DNA of 64,000 nt from Medicago truncatula (lineage: Eukaryota > Streptophyta > Magnoliopsida > Fabales > Fabaceae), in assembly GCF_003473485.1 (NCBI RefSeq), contig NC_053046.1, positions 16,316,001-16,380,000 on the forward strand. Direction: 5' to 3'. The notes under the pieces are model-generated. The model saw nothing but the letters and a program-made list of their open reading frames with translations. It made no database searches and was not told where the DNA came from. This document shows, in pieces, positions 1-10,800 of the stretch. The translations under genes were made by a program, and so were the position numbers. How positions within the stretch are numbered: position 1 is the stretch's first letter; every line of letters begins with the position of its first letter.

Positions 1-74
1 CATCATTTCTTAGCAAGTTTGTAACGAAAAGCAACATGCTTTGGATGAAAAGAGGATAAGAAAGATCTTCGCAC
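1..74 (-). pseudogene. CNL resistance gene, second coding piece (cut by window edge)
   Basis: Read on the minus strand from 74 down, this continues the coiled-coil domain begun at 5784-5485. It encodes a segment containing HPKHVAFRY and KLAKK, which matches the same segment (residues about 103-121) of the intact CNL at 7884-11099. The splice acceptor is the AG at 76-75 and the first codon is GTG (74-72). An in-frame TGA lies at 5-3, where the intact paralogue reads AAG AAA ATG; loss of one A would explain it. So the copy is either a pseudogene or carries a sequence error. The NB-ARC and LRR parts would lie left of the window. Confidence 0.75.
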
Positions 75-75
75 C

Positions 76-326
76 TGTTGACGTTGTGAGATTTTAGATA
101 AAAGGAAGAGAAAAAATAGAAAGTACCTTGAATATTATTGATGCTGACTGAATAGTAGCTTGATGCAAAATACTAAATACTAATCCCTATTTATGGGGAT
201 ACATAGATCAATCATAAATAGATAACTAATTATAGAATAGTAATATAAAATCTAATAATGTGAGATACTCTAACATTATAAATTTTTTATAGAAAACAAA
301 AGATATTTTTTTATAGTATTCTAACA
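76..326 (-). repeat. 3' LTR of the Copia element
   Basis: The 251-bp repeat begins TGTTAGAATACT (326 down) and ends GTCAACA (76). It can be aligned by eye with the interrupted 5' LTR, with many differences, so the insertion is not recent. Its last 50 bases are pyrimidine-rich on the minus strand (TCTCTTCCTTTT) and could serve as the 3' splice region of the host gene. Confidence 0.75.
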
Positions 327-885
327 CATCTCCTCAAGTTAAAGCTTACTAAGCTTTAAGCTTGTTAGAAATATACCCTATAACATATAAGATCAAATCA
401 AACCAAGTAGTATGAGAACCACAATAAACTTTCACAAATTGCACCCAAAGTGTAGAAAATAAAACAACTTATGTGGGACATGTCATCAACGGCTGGTGCC
501 AACGACTAAACATTGACGTTGGTTGAACGAAGGGACTACGAAAGGGCAAAGACTATTAATCGTGTGCCGAGACCAATGATTGGAGTTGAAATTGAGAAAA
601 GGAAGAAAACACATTGGTACAAGAGTGAATTGGACAAATGATCAACGAACAACTTGGAACTGACTGTGTGACTTGACATATGACTGCATACTTAACATAC
701 ATAATGCTAACGAACCAATCTCAAATATTCAATATTTTTTTTTAAAACTGGACCAAAAAGAAATTCACACTAACAAGACATATATAGAGCACCAAGAAAC
801 ATGCAAAACAGTTGCACAGTTATTTGATTCTCAAGTAAATAAGGGTGAGAAAAAATTATTTGATTCTCAAGTAGGATCGAACCAA

Positions 886-898
886 GCTCTAGATACCA
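886..898 (-). other. Primer-binding site of the Copia element
   Basis: TGGTATCTAGAGC directly follows the 5' LTR end CAACA. It is the usual Copia complement of initiator methionine tRNA (TGGTATCAGAGC) with one extra base. It fixes the element's orientation as minus strand. Confidence 0.8.
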
Positions 899-3646
899 TG
901 TTGAAATTGTGATATTTTAGATAAAAGGGAGAGATGAAATAATAAGAGCCATGAACATTGTTGATACTGAGTGCATTGTAGCTTAATACAGAAGACTAAA
1001 TACTAATCATAAACCAAAAACAAATCATAATAAAAATATGTAATACAAAATATAATCCTATGAGGTACTCTAATTATTATACTATTAAATTATAATTTGA
1101 TCGTAGAAACTAATTATGTAAGATACTCTGAGTTTTGAGAATGTTTTGGTTGTTAAAGGGTGGTTTAATAAGAATGATTCTGAGTTTGCCTTAGCAAATG
1201 TTTATGCCCCGTGTGATAGTGGGAGTAGGCAGTTATTATGGATTAGATTGGGTGATTTGATAACGAGCGATAGTGAGGCTGCTTGGTGTGTGACGGGCGA
1301 TTTTAATGCAGTTCGTTCAACAGAGGAGAGAAGAAGTATAGTGTCGGGTGGCCGTTTTGAAGATTACTCTCACTTTAAACATTTCATTACGAAGAATTAT
1401 CTTATTGATATTGCGCTGTGTGGTCGAAGGTTCACCTAATATCGTGGGGATGGTTTGTCGATGAGTCATCTTGACCGATTTTTGTTATCCGAACCTTGGT
1501 GTCAGCGCTGGCCGAATTGCATTCAGGTGGCCCTTCCTAGAGGTATATATCTGACCATTGTCCGATAGTTTTGATGATTGATGAAGAGAATTGGGGACCC
1601 TAGACCGCAAAGGATGTTGAAATGTTGGGCTGACTTACCAGGGTATAAGGATTTTGTTAACAAAGTGGCTATCCTTTCAAGTCGAAGGGTGGGATGAATA
1701 TGTCTTGAAGGAAAAATTTAAATTGATCAATGGAAGCTTGAAAACTTGGCATCAGAATCATACTCAAAATTTAGAAGGAAGAATTCATGGGGCTAAAGAG
1801 CATATTTCTCTATTAGATGTTAAAGGGGAGGACCACGACTTGGAGATGGAAGAGCTTCAGTCTTTATTGGTTGATATCTTTCTTTATCTAAGTTAAATTA
1901 TAGTATCCAGTGGCAAAATTTTAGATTAAATTGGTTGAGAGAGGGAGATGTTAATTCTAAATTTTTCCACGGTATTATGTCATCATGGAGGAGATCTAAC
2001 GTTGTCATACGATTCATGTTAATGGTGTTCAGGTTGATTGAGTTGTTGGTGTGCGTGATGCAGTTTTCCAACATTTTCAGACGTATTCTTAGTCAACTAT
2101 GGTGAATCGACCTAGGATTGATAATCTTCCTTTTAAATCGATCACAGGGGTTGAAGGGTTAGATTTAATTAATCCTTTTCCTTTAGAGGAGATAAAGCAA
2201 GCAGTATGAGATTGTGACAGTTTCAAGAGTCCTAGGATCGGATGGAATTAATCTTGGCTTTGTTAAAGATTTTTGGGATATCCTAAAGGATGAGTTGCTG
2301 CATTTTTTTTTTGCTGAATTTCATTGTAACGGTAAATTAACAAAAAGTATTAATAGTACTTTCATAGCTTTGATAGCTAAAGTTGAGAGCCCTCAGCGGT
2401 TGGCGGATTTTTGACCAATTTATTTGGTGGGTTGCTTGTATAAAATTTTATCGAAAGTGCTTGCTAACAGGTTAAGGAGTGTTATTTTTTCGGCCCAATC
2501 AACTTTTATCAAAAAACAATAAATTCTTGATGGTATTCTTATTGCAAATGAGATTGTGGATGATGCATGTAAGCTAAAGAAAAATTTATTACTTTTCAAT
2601 GTTGATTTTGGGAAAGCATATGATTTAGTAAATTGGAGCTACTTAAAAGTTGTGATGATTAAAATGAATTTTACGACTCTATGGCGTAAGTGGATTTTAG
2701 AATGTGTAACTACACCGTCGGCACCAATACTTGTGAATGGCAGCCCGACAGATGAATTTAAAATGGAAAGAGGCCTTCGTCAAGGAGATCCTCTTTCTCC
2801 TCATTTTTTGTTTTTGTTAGCGCCGGAAGGCTTAAATGCGTTGATGCAATCTTTGGTGGAGGCATATTTATTTTTTGGTTATGGTGTGGGGGACATATGT
2901 AATACTATATCCTTTTTGTTAAATTTGATTTTTATGGTAGAATTTGGTCTCTTGTTTCAAGTTGGCTAGTCTTTTCCTTGGTTCCACATGGGAATTTATT
3001 GGATCATTTAGTGCAGTTTGGAGGATTGGGGGCTATTTGAAAAGTGTCTGTTAGGCTCTTAATATTATATATCTGCGGTTTGGGTCATATGGAAAGAGAG
3101 TAATAGACAAATATTTCAGCATAAGGAAGAGCAGTTACATTATTTAATTGAACAGGTTAAGCTTCAATTCTTTTGGTGGTTCAAATCTGTTGAGATTTGG
3201 CTTCAAATTTGTGGTCTGGAAGAACAGAGAAATCGTGACACGAATTTGACATCGTGACACGATTTTGTGATGCCGTGAGCTGGTTTGCAGGGTGCCAAAT
3301 CGTGACACGATCTTGAGGAATCGTGACACGATTTGCAAACTTGCTCGTTAAGTTTCCATGATAAGGACCGGTCGTACCTTGGGACGTACGCTCCAATCGT
3401 GACACGATTTTATCAGTGGAGGGCTAGTATTTAAGTATTCTTGTGCAGATTTTGAAGAGAGTTGGAAGAGAGAGAAACTTGGAAAATCAAAGGGAGTAAC
3501 TCTAAGTTTTGAGGGATGTCGCGAAGGAACCAACCGCGGAATCGATATGATCAAAGTTGGAATCGTTGTATATGACCAAGTCTTTGGCTCATAGGCAATT
3601 CCTTAAGCAACAACTCTACTCATTCAAGATGGTGGAGTAAAAGACC

Positions 3647-4138
3647 GTGATGGAGCAATTGGCGGAGTTCAACAAAATCCTTGATGATTTGGAGAACATT
3701 GAGGTGCAACTTGAGGACGAAGACAAGGCTATACTCTTGTTGTGTGCGCTACCGAGATCATTTGAATCCTTTAAGGATACCATGCTCTATGGCAAAGAAG
3801 GCACTGTCACCTTGGAAGAAGTTCAAGCGGCTTTAAGAACCAAGGAGTTGACCAAGTCCAAGGACTTGAGAGCGGATGAAGACAATGAAGGCCTTAGTGT
3901 TTCAAAAGGAAATGGTGGAGGTAGAGGTAACCGAGGAAGCTCAAAGAGCGGTAACAAGGATAAGTATAAGTGCTTTAAGTGTCACAAGTTGGGTCACTTC
4001 AAGAGGGATTGTCCGGAGGACAATGAGAGCTCCGCACAAGTTGTGTCCGAGGAGTACGGAGATGCGGGTGCTTTGGTGGTGAGTTGTTGGGAGGAAGATG
4101 AAGGTGAGGGTTCTCACCTTGGTATTGATTCCTTGTAG
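3647..4138 (+). CDS. Gag-like protein (UBN2 plus CCHC zinc knuckle)
   Basis: 163 codons. Residues 1-75 resemble the Copia gag UBN2 region (LLCALPRSFESFKDTMLYG, then TLEEVQAALRTKEL). A Gly/Arg-rich linker follows at about 86-104. A zinc knuckle with CFKCHKLGHFKRDC (spacing C-x2-C-x4-H-x4-C) lies near residues 108-121, and the C-terminus is acidic. The family role is to package retroelement RNA in virus-like particles. The N-terminal half of a normal Copia gag is missing upstream, and the frame may extend into 3510-3646 in broken form. No pol follows before the 3' LTR at 4624. It is probably not functional alone. Confidence 0.7.
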   Translation: MMEQLAEFNKILDDLENIEVQLEDEDKAILLLCALPRSFESFKDTMLYGKEGTVTLEEVQAALRTKELTKSKDLRADEDNEGLSVSKGNGGGRGNRGSSKSGNKDKYKCFKCHKLGHFKRDCPEDNESSAQVVSEEYGDAGALVVSCWEEDEGEGSHLGIDSL

Positions 4139-4623
4139 AGTGTGGTTCGTCTGGAGAGACGTTAAACACTCAACATCAGCCTGGAGAGGCGGTGGTGAGA
4201 ATACTCATGATCAACCTTTGAGGTGGAGTGGCAAGGTGGAAGCATAGTGGAAGTACTCATTTGGAAGTTGAGGTAGAGAAAGCTCAACTTAAGGTGGAGT
4301 TGATGACACCGGGAATGGTATGACTATGGAGACTTTGGGTGTTTATGCTCTAGTTGTGAGCATGTGAATTCTTCATGAGGACGGAAGGTACTCCGGGGTT
4401 TGAAGAATGTATGGTGTGGCTTGTGTGATTACCTAAAAAGACCAAGGGTGATCGGATGCAAGGTGATCTTCGAGGAAGCGGGAGACGTTCCGTGGTTGAA
4501 GGTGGTTTGGTGTAGTCTTGTGGAGCAACTTGGTATAGTTGAATGCAAGGGAAAAGAAAAGGGGGATTGGTGGTTGATGGTTAAAGTGACATCACCACCA
4601 AATTAGAAGTCAAGGTGGAGAAA

Positions 4624-5393
4624 TGTTGAGATTTGGCTTCAAATTTGTGGTCTGAAAGAACAGAGAAATCGTGACACGAATTTGGCATCGTGACACGATT
4701 TTGTGATGTCGTGAGCTGGTTTGCAAGGTGCCAAATTGTGACACGATCTTGAGGAATCGTGACACGATTTGCAAACTTGCTCGTTAAGTTTCCATGATAA
4801 GGACTGGTCGTACATTGGGACGTACGCTCCAATCGTGACACGATTTTATTAGTGGAGAGCTAGTATTTAAGTGTTCTTGTGCAGATTTTGAAGAGAGTTG
4901 GAAGAGAGAGAAACTTGGGAAATCAAAGGGAGTAACTCTAGGGTTTAGAGTCTTTGATTAGAGCTTCTCTTGGGTTGGGAAACATGGTAAACACCTTGGT
5001 GAGTGAAAATCATTGAGTGTCTTGGTGAGATTGGAAAAAGGGTAGAAATTAGGGTTGTTCTTTGTGAACTTGTCAAATCTAATTTCTTGTAACTCTTTTG
5101 TATCTCTTTTGTAAGAACTCATTGATAGTGGATTGGAGAGTTCAATCTCTCCTCCAGAGTAGGTCAAGTTTGGACCGAACTGGGTGAACAATCTCTTTGG
5201 TGTCTTTGTTTTCCTCTTCCCTCTCCTTTTATCTTGTGCTTGTGTTTTATGCTTTTCACTTTGTTTCCTAGATTAGATCTAGGTGTTGTTATTGTTGATT
5301 ATTGCTTGCACCCACTTTGTTAGTGGTTACTACTTTCCTTTGCTCCACACATCATACTTTGTATTGGTGTGATTTTGTACGGAATTCACAACA
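4624..5393 (+). repeat. 3' LTR of the gag-only element
   Basis: 770 bp, TG...CA, preceded by the purine-rich AAGGTGGAGAA (4613-4623). The U3 part holds five copies of a near-palindrome of the form ATCGTGACACGAT (about 4666-4850), also present in the 5' copy at 3227-3411. The downstream half matches the solo LTR at 47218-47985, including the stretch around CCTAGATTAGATCTA. Confidence 0.8.
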
Positions 5394-5484
5394 AAATCAA
5401 AATATGTTGCTTTTGATTTCGACTATCATTATTTCAAAAGAATACGAAAGATACTATAAGATATTTCATAACATTCTAACATAC

Positions 5485-5784
5485 CTTGTCTGCTAGTCCA
5501 CAGTTGAATCCTAGGTACTCCATCTCCAATGATTCAGTAGCACACTTGTCCAAGAGGTCGTCAAGGATGTAAGCAGCGTCTTTGAGTTTTAGCAGCCAAT
5601 TCTTGACAGCACCAGTACTGTCAGTGAATTGTTTCTCCTCAGCATCTTCAAGTGTAGCCTTGATTGTTGTCAGCACGCTGGCCAGCCTGTTAAACTCTTG
5701 ATCAGAACCGAGAAATAGGCCAAGCTCCTTTCGAATGAGTTCGCTCAAATTACCAAGTACAACTTCAAGGACAGCCTCAGCCAT
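5485..5784 (-). pseudogene. CNL resistance gene, first exon (Rx N-terminal coiled coil)
   Basis: One hundred codons start at the ATG at 5784 with MAEAVLEVVL and form most of an Rx_N coiled-coil domain: KATLEDAEEKQF near residues 42-53, then WLLKLKDAAYILDDLLDKC (EDVID-like region) near 63-81. It is close to residues 1-98 of the intact CNL at 7884-11099. Family role: cytoplasmic NLR immune receptor, in which this domain mediates signalling and oligomerisation. The frame ends at a TAG only because it runs into a Copia LTR. The exon can instead end at 5485 with the donor AAG|GTATGT and join 74 without loss of a codon. Promoter and 5' UTR should lie in about 5785-6100. It is probably a pseudogene because of the stop at 5-3. 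Confidence 0.75.
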
Positions 5785-7299
5785 CTCTTAAACTCTGAAT
5801 TGCAAAATGAAAATGTTAGTGAGGTTGTATTGTTGATGCGTGATGATTCAAAATGACAAGTTTTACGTCCTTTTATATTATGAACAAAAGTTGGCAACCA
5901 AAATAATATAATCAATATTATTGGAACAATTTGTGAAGCAAGGCAAGATTTCTCAACCATCAAGGAAAGGATTACTGGTGAAACAATATTTAGTTGGGTA
6001 TAGATGCTAAAGATGGTTTTCTACACATTAAGGGTTTTAATTTAACAATTAATTAACGTAAAGGAAGCACTATAATCATATTCTCCCACTTTATTTTGTA
6101 TATCTTTTGTTTTTAATATCGTATTACTCTTCACATTTTCCACTTTTTCTAATAACATATCCACAGCTGAAGTTGTTAACCATAAAATATTACTAAAGAA
6201 TCATCAATTATAGTTACTTTTCAGAAAACAAAATCATAACTGACTATTTCTTTGAATACTATAAGAATTAGCCCCAGAGAGTAGGCCATCAAGGATTTTT
6301 ATTTACTTAGTATAAAAGCAACTAATATTTATGTCTATTTTCTTCCTTCCAAACAGCACTTGGACTAGACATGTGCTTTTATACAGGTCAACGACGTGCT
6401 TTGCCCGATAACACTTTGAATTTAAGACTAATGCCCGAAACAAATGGATCGTGAATTATTAGGAGGTTAGTATATATGCAAGACTGCAGTCGAAAAGTTT
6501 GTGGATTTATAACATGAAGTTAATAGAAGATATTGCACAAGATTGAATAAAACTGAGTTCAGATGATCAAAACATGAAGTGTATACTTTTGAAGCATTTT
6601 AAATGCAGATCATGTCAGATAAGATACTCAAATCCACTTCTCCTGAATGATTCATGTTATGTATTATTGTATATGGCTCCTCATTGGTTGTACATAAGAA
6701 AGAATCATAAATGTTTTTCTACCTAACATGATTAGCCACAATGACATTATCATTACTTTACTTGTCAAATGTAAATAAAGATGTGTAAATTTAATACATA
6801 CAAAACTTTTTTTCTCACGGTTTCTTTACTAGTTTAAACAACATTGTGTGAGGATTGAGATTCTAAAATTATATTAAAAGATTATGATGAGAGAAAAAAT
6901 TATTCTAGAAGTACATACTTCACAGGAACTCACCAAAATCTGTTGGCAATTAATAACTCTTTCATGGTTTGCATAACCATACCACATAGAGGTGAAGGAG
7001 CTCAGATGAGGGGAGAGAAATATAGGTAAATAAGAGAGACTCATAAGAAAAATGGGATTTGACAGAGAAAAAGGTGAATGAAATGGAGTATGATAATACA
7101 AAAATTGAGTTACTAATAATACAACATAACTGAGCTTTAGTAACATTTGAAAATATTACTAAATCACGAAAAATGTTACTGATTATATCTAGTAACATTA
7201 TTCTATCAAAAAAAAATCTAGTAACATTATAATGCCTTATCCAAAGAGAAGATCGCCAATTCCAACAGAGAAAGCAAGGCTAAGAATATAAATATTCTT
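5785..7299. other. Intergenic, no gene seen
   Basis: The first few hundred bases should hold the promoter and 5' UTR of the minus-strand CNL that starts at 5784. The rest is AT-rich with no long frame, no recognisable domain and no clear repeat ends. Confidence 0.5.
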
Positions 7300-7615
7300 C
7301 GAGTAAACCACCAAATTAGTCCTAAATTTGTAGGGCTCTGTCAAATAGGTCCTTGATTTTATGAAAATTTCATAAAGGTCCCAAACTCTGTCGAATTTTA
7401 ATCATATTAGCAATTCAGAGAATATGTCAGGGACTAATTTGATAGTAAGTGGATAAACTTAGGAACCAAATTGCTAGTAAGTTGTTTAAATATTGGGACT
7501 TAATTCATGATAAGTGGTTGGACCAACCTAATAGTTTAACACAGTCATGGATCTTTTTGAAATACTCATAATCTCAGGAACCTATTTGAGATTGTTCTAC
7601 AAAGTCAAATATTCT
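7300..7615. repeat. Degraded MITE-like inverted repeat
   Basis: The left part (TTTGTAG, then CTGTCAAATAGGTCC, 7329-7352) reappears inverted at about 7575-7605 (ACCTATTTGAGA, then TTCTACAAAG). The phrases about tccttga and ggaacc resemble the small inverted repeats common in legume genomes. No clean target-site duplication was found. Confidence 0.35.
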
Positions 7616-7883
7616 TCCTGTTTTTAAGAAGAAGAAAAAAAGATGATCAAGTACATATTTGGATGTATCTTGTTGCTTTTATACAAACTTTGTCGAAGAG
7701 GAAACATAATAGGAACTTGGGTGATGCTTTTACAATGAATATATGTTACAATGAGGGGAATGACAAAATACATTATAAACAGATAAAACCAAAAGTTTAA
7801 AATAAATAAATAGAATTAACTTACACATGCTTAAAGTAGAAATACAAGAACATAACTAAATCTCAGCTATAATCTATATTCTT

Positions 7884-10800
7884 TCACTGGTGTTGAAAAC
7901 AAAATAGCGAAGATACATAATATCCTCCTCCGTCTTCGCCTCCTCTTCCTCCTCCAAAGGGCGTTCTACAGTTCTGTACTTTAATGCATTGAATGTGAGC
8001 AATTTTTTGCCAATCCTCACCTGTGTTCTCTTTACATTGTTTCCCTAACTCGCTGCAACTGCAAATTCTCAAATTTTTCAGACTAGTAAGGCATTGAATG
8101 CTCATCGGAAGACATGTAAGCTTTGGACAATGCAGAATGTCTAATTCTTGAAGCAAACCTAGGTTTCCTAACCAGTCAGGTAAGGATGCCAGATTTGGAA
8201 GATTTATCAATTGCAAAGAATTAAGGGAAGTCATATGTTGTAAAGCCTCATGCAAACCTTCAATTTTGGAGGAACTTGTAATCACTAATTTTTCAAGACA
8301 AGTGAGGTATTGAAAACTTTCTGATAAGTTGAACATTTGGCACCTCCTAATATTCAATCTCTTAAGAGAAGTTAGGTCTCTTAGCATCCCATCTGAAAAG
8401 CAAGTTAGCTCTTCATTATTATCATTGAAACAAAGGGTTTCAAGACTATGCTGTTTGTGAATTGAACTAAGTAAATGTTGGTTGCATTTCCCTATTACAC
8501 GCAAATCACTGAGAGATGGAAGGGACGGCAAGCCCAACAGTATAGGACATTCAGTAATTTGAAGTGTTGAAAGGCACGGAAATATGTTATCTCTATCCTC
8601 CCTTGATAACCTTACCAGGTCTGGCAACTTCTCTAATATCAAAATTTTTACTGTTGTGTAACCTCCTGCAACTCCACCAATGTATGACTCCTCATATAGG
8701 TATTTTAAATGACTCATGTTACACACTGTTAGACTATTAAGAGAAGAAAGTTTCCCCAAGAGTGGAAGGTGTAAACAGTTATTGCAATCCACGAGTTCTA
8801 ACTGAGTTAAATATTTTAGAGAAGGACTAGACATCCATTGTGGAAAATAGGCACCTGTATATCCTCCCACTCCCAGACTTTGAAGTTGTTGGGAATGAGG
8901 TTGAAGCTCTTCAAGAATCTTCTCAACATTTTCTTGTAATTGGGAGTCTTCATTTCTCCCCCATGACAATTTCAAGTTGTTCACGTGCTTGCTCGACATA
9001 TTTGCTTCTTTGGCATTCATCACACTTTTAACTCTCTCCAAGTGCTTAATGTAAAGATCTCCTTTAAGGTTCATTTGTCCTAGTTCCTCCAAAAGAAACC
9101 CTCTTTTCTTGCCAACAACAAATAGAGTTAAAGTATTTAAGGAATCCAACATCCTTATATGCCGAGGCAAGCTTAATAGTGAGTAGCAGTTGTTCAAAGA
9201 TAGATGTTGAAGAGCCTTCAATTGTACCAAACCACCAGGCAACCTTTTGAGGATTTGACAATAGTCTAACTTTAAAATCACTAAATTCAATAACTTACAT
9301 AAGGATTTCGGAAGACTCTCAAATTTACCCCAAGAAAGATTCAAGTATCTTAGATGTTTTAAACGAAAAATTGAAGATGACAACTCTTTAAGTAGTTGAA
9401 AGTCAAGTACTCGTAAAGAATAACATTTTAGTACCTGAGGTGGTGAGCAATGGGATGTAGGTGTTAAAAAGGTCCTCAATGATTTGATCCCTTGCAACTG
9501 TATTGAACCGACTACCCTTGATTTCCTACCATAAATTGAGAGGTGGCGGATTCTGTTAGATGGACTTGGCTCTGTAATGCAACAATTAACCTCTTCTGTA
9601 ATGGATTGAGCAAGATCATGTACAAGGTCGTGCATTTTGAATTTTTGAATTTTTCCAAATCCATCATGCTCAATATCTTGAAAAAATGATCTCCAATATA
9701 ACTCATTCCACACCTCATTGCCAATATCTTCTGTTTGTAACATAGCATTGGATGAAAGAAAACCATTTGCCATCCAAAGGTCAATCAAAAACTTCTTGTT
9801 TATTATTTCATCTTTGGGAAATAGTGCACAGAAGGAAAAACATTGTCTCAATTTAACTGGTAAATTCAAGTAACTTAACCTTAAGGCAGGCATGACGCAG
9901 TTCTCACCTTGTAAATCCCATAGCTTGCTTTCCTTGACATTGAGCCACTCTATTTCCTCTCTTTTGAAACGCAAGAGACTTCCTAATGCCATTGCGGCAA
10001 GAGGTACTCCCCTACATTTCTTTACTATCTCTTTCCCTATGACCACGAGTTCTTCCCGTTCTTCATCATTTGGTCCAAAGGCTCTTTGTTTCAACAAATC
10101 CAAACAGTCATTGTCAGATAGCAATGATAAATCATGAGGTGGCACTGTTCCCATTATTGCTGCAACCTTTGGAAGACGAGTAGTGACCAAAACTGAAGCA
10201 CCCTTGCCTCCACAAGCCAATACATATTTTAACCTCTGCCAGTTCTCTTGTTCATCATCCCATACATCATCCAGCACTAGCAAATACCTTTTTCCTTTTA
10301 GCAAATCTAAAAGTTTTCTCTGCAACGGCTCTAGATCTAGGTCCTCGCAAGCATGGCCAGAAGCCGATTCTATGATGGCTTTTGTCATTCTCTTCAAACT
10401 AAAATCTTCTGAAACACATACCCAAATTCTTAGCTCAAAGTGGTTGACTACCCTTTCATGATTAAAGATCAGTTGGACAAGTGCTGTTTTACCCAAACCA
10501 CCTAGACCTACAATTGGATAGACTGGTAAATCTACTAAAACAGAAGCATCACCAACCAAAAATTCCACAATTTTATTCTTCTCTTCATCTCTTCCATAGA
10601 TTCGTGGTTGAGTAATGATTGAGGTGGTTTGGCGCCAGTCAAGGACTCCACTTCTCTTCTCTTTGACTATCTCAGTCAAATGAAACATACTCCTTTCTTC
10701 GGCTATTTCATTCAATCTGTCCCTTATCTTCTTCATTTTCTTAGCAATTTTGTAACGGAAAGCGACATGCTTAGAACTTAAAGAAGATAAGCAAGAGCTT

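Larger units (their letters stand above)
3188..5393 (+). mobile_element. Gag-only Copia-like LTR element nested in the LINE
   Basis: Terminal repeats beginning TGTTGAGATTTGG occur at 3188 and at 4624, and the second ends TTCACAACA at 5393. A perfect 5-bp duplication, AAATC, flanks the whole unit (3183-3187 and 5394-5398). The 3' LTR is 770 bp. The 5' LTR matches only its first 318 bp or so (3188-3505), so the U5 part and primer site are lost. Inside is a gag ORF but no protease, integrase or reverse transcriptase, so it resembles gag-only (TR-GAG type) elements that need a helper. A relative left the solo LTR at 47218-47985. Confidence 0.8.
1128..5447 (+). mobile_element. L1-type LINE fragment nested in the Copia 5' LTR
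   Basis: Broken plus-strand frames give the plant L1-type order. An endonuclease part lies at 1146-1439 (NVYAP, WCVTGDFN). A reverse transcriptase part lies at 2214-2970 (NVDFGKAYDLVNW, then GLRQGDPLSP). The C-terminal zinc-finger region lies at about 3050-3187 (VIWKE, QVKLQFFWWFK) and resumes at 5394-5440 after an LTR insertion. AAGATACT occurs at 1120-1127 and again at 5448-5455, and is the likely target-site duplication. The element lacks its 5' end, ORF1 and a poly(A) tail, and contains many stops and frameshifts. It is dead. Confidence 0.75.
76..5481 (-). mobile_element. Copia-type LTR element, internally deleted, inserted in the CNL
   Basis: The minus-strand element runs from TGTTAGAATG (5481 down) to the terminal CAACA (80-76). 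The 3' LTR is 76-326 (251 bp). The 5' LTR is 899-1119 plus 5448-5481 (255 bp once the nested LINE is removed). A primer-binding site follows the 5' LTR and a purine tract (TGAGGAGATG, 336-327) precedes the 3' LTR. Only about 570 bp of internal DNA remain and no gag or pol is readable, so it is non-autonomous. The flanks are AAGGTA on the 5' side and GGTGCG on the 3' side. This fits a 4-bp GGTA/GGTG duplication, or a 5-bp AGGTR duplication with one A lost. Confidence 0.75.

Noticed and set aside
673..912. 79-codon plus-strand frame in the Copia internal region
   Set aside because: It overlaps the primer-binding site and LTR end of the minus-strand element and resembles nothing; a chance frame.
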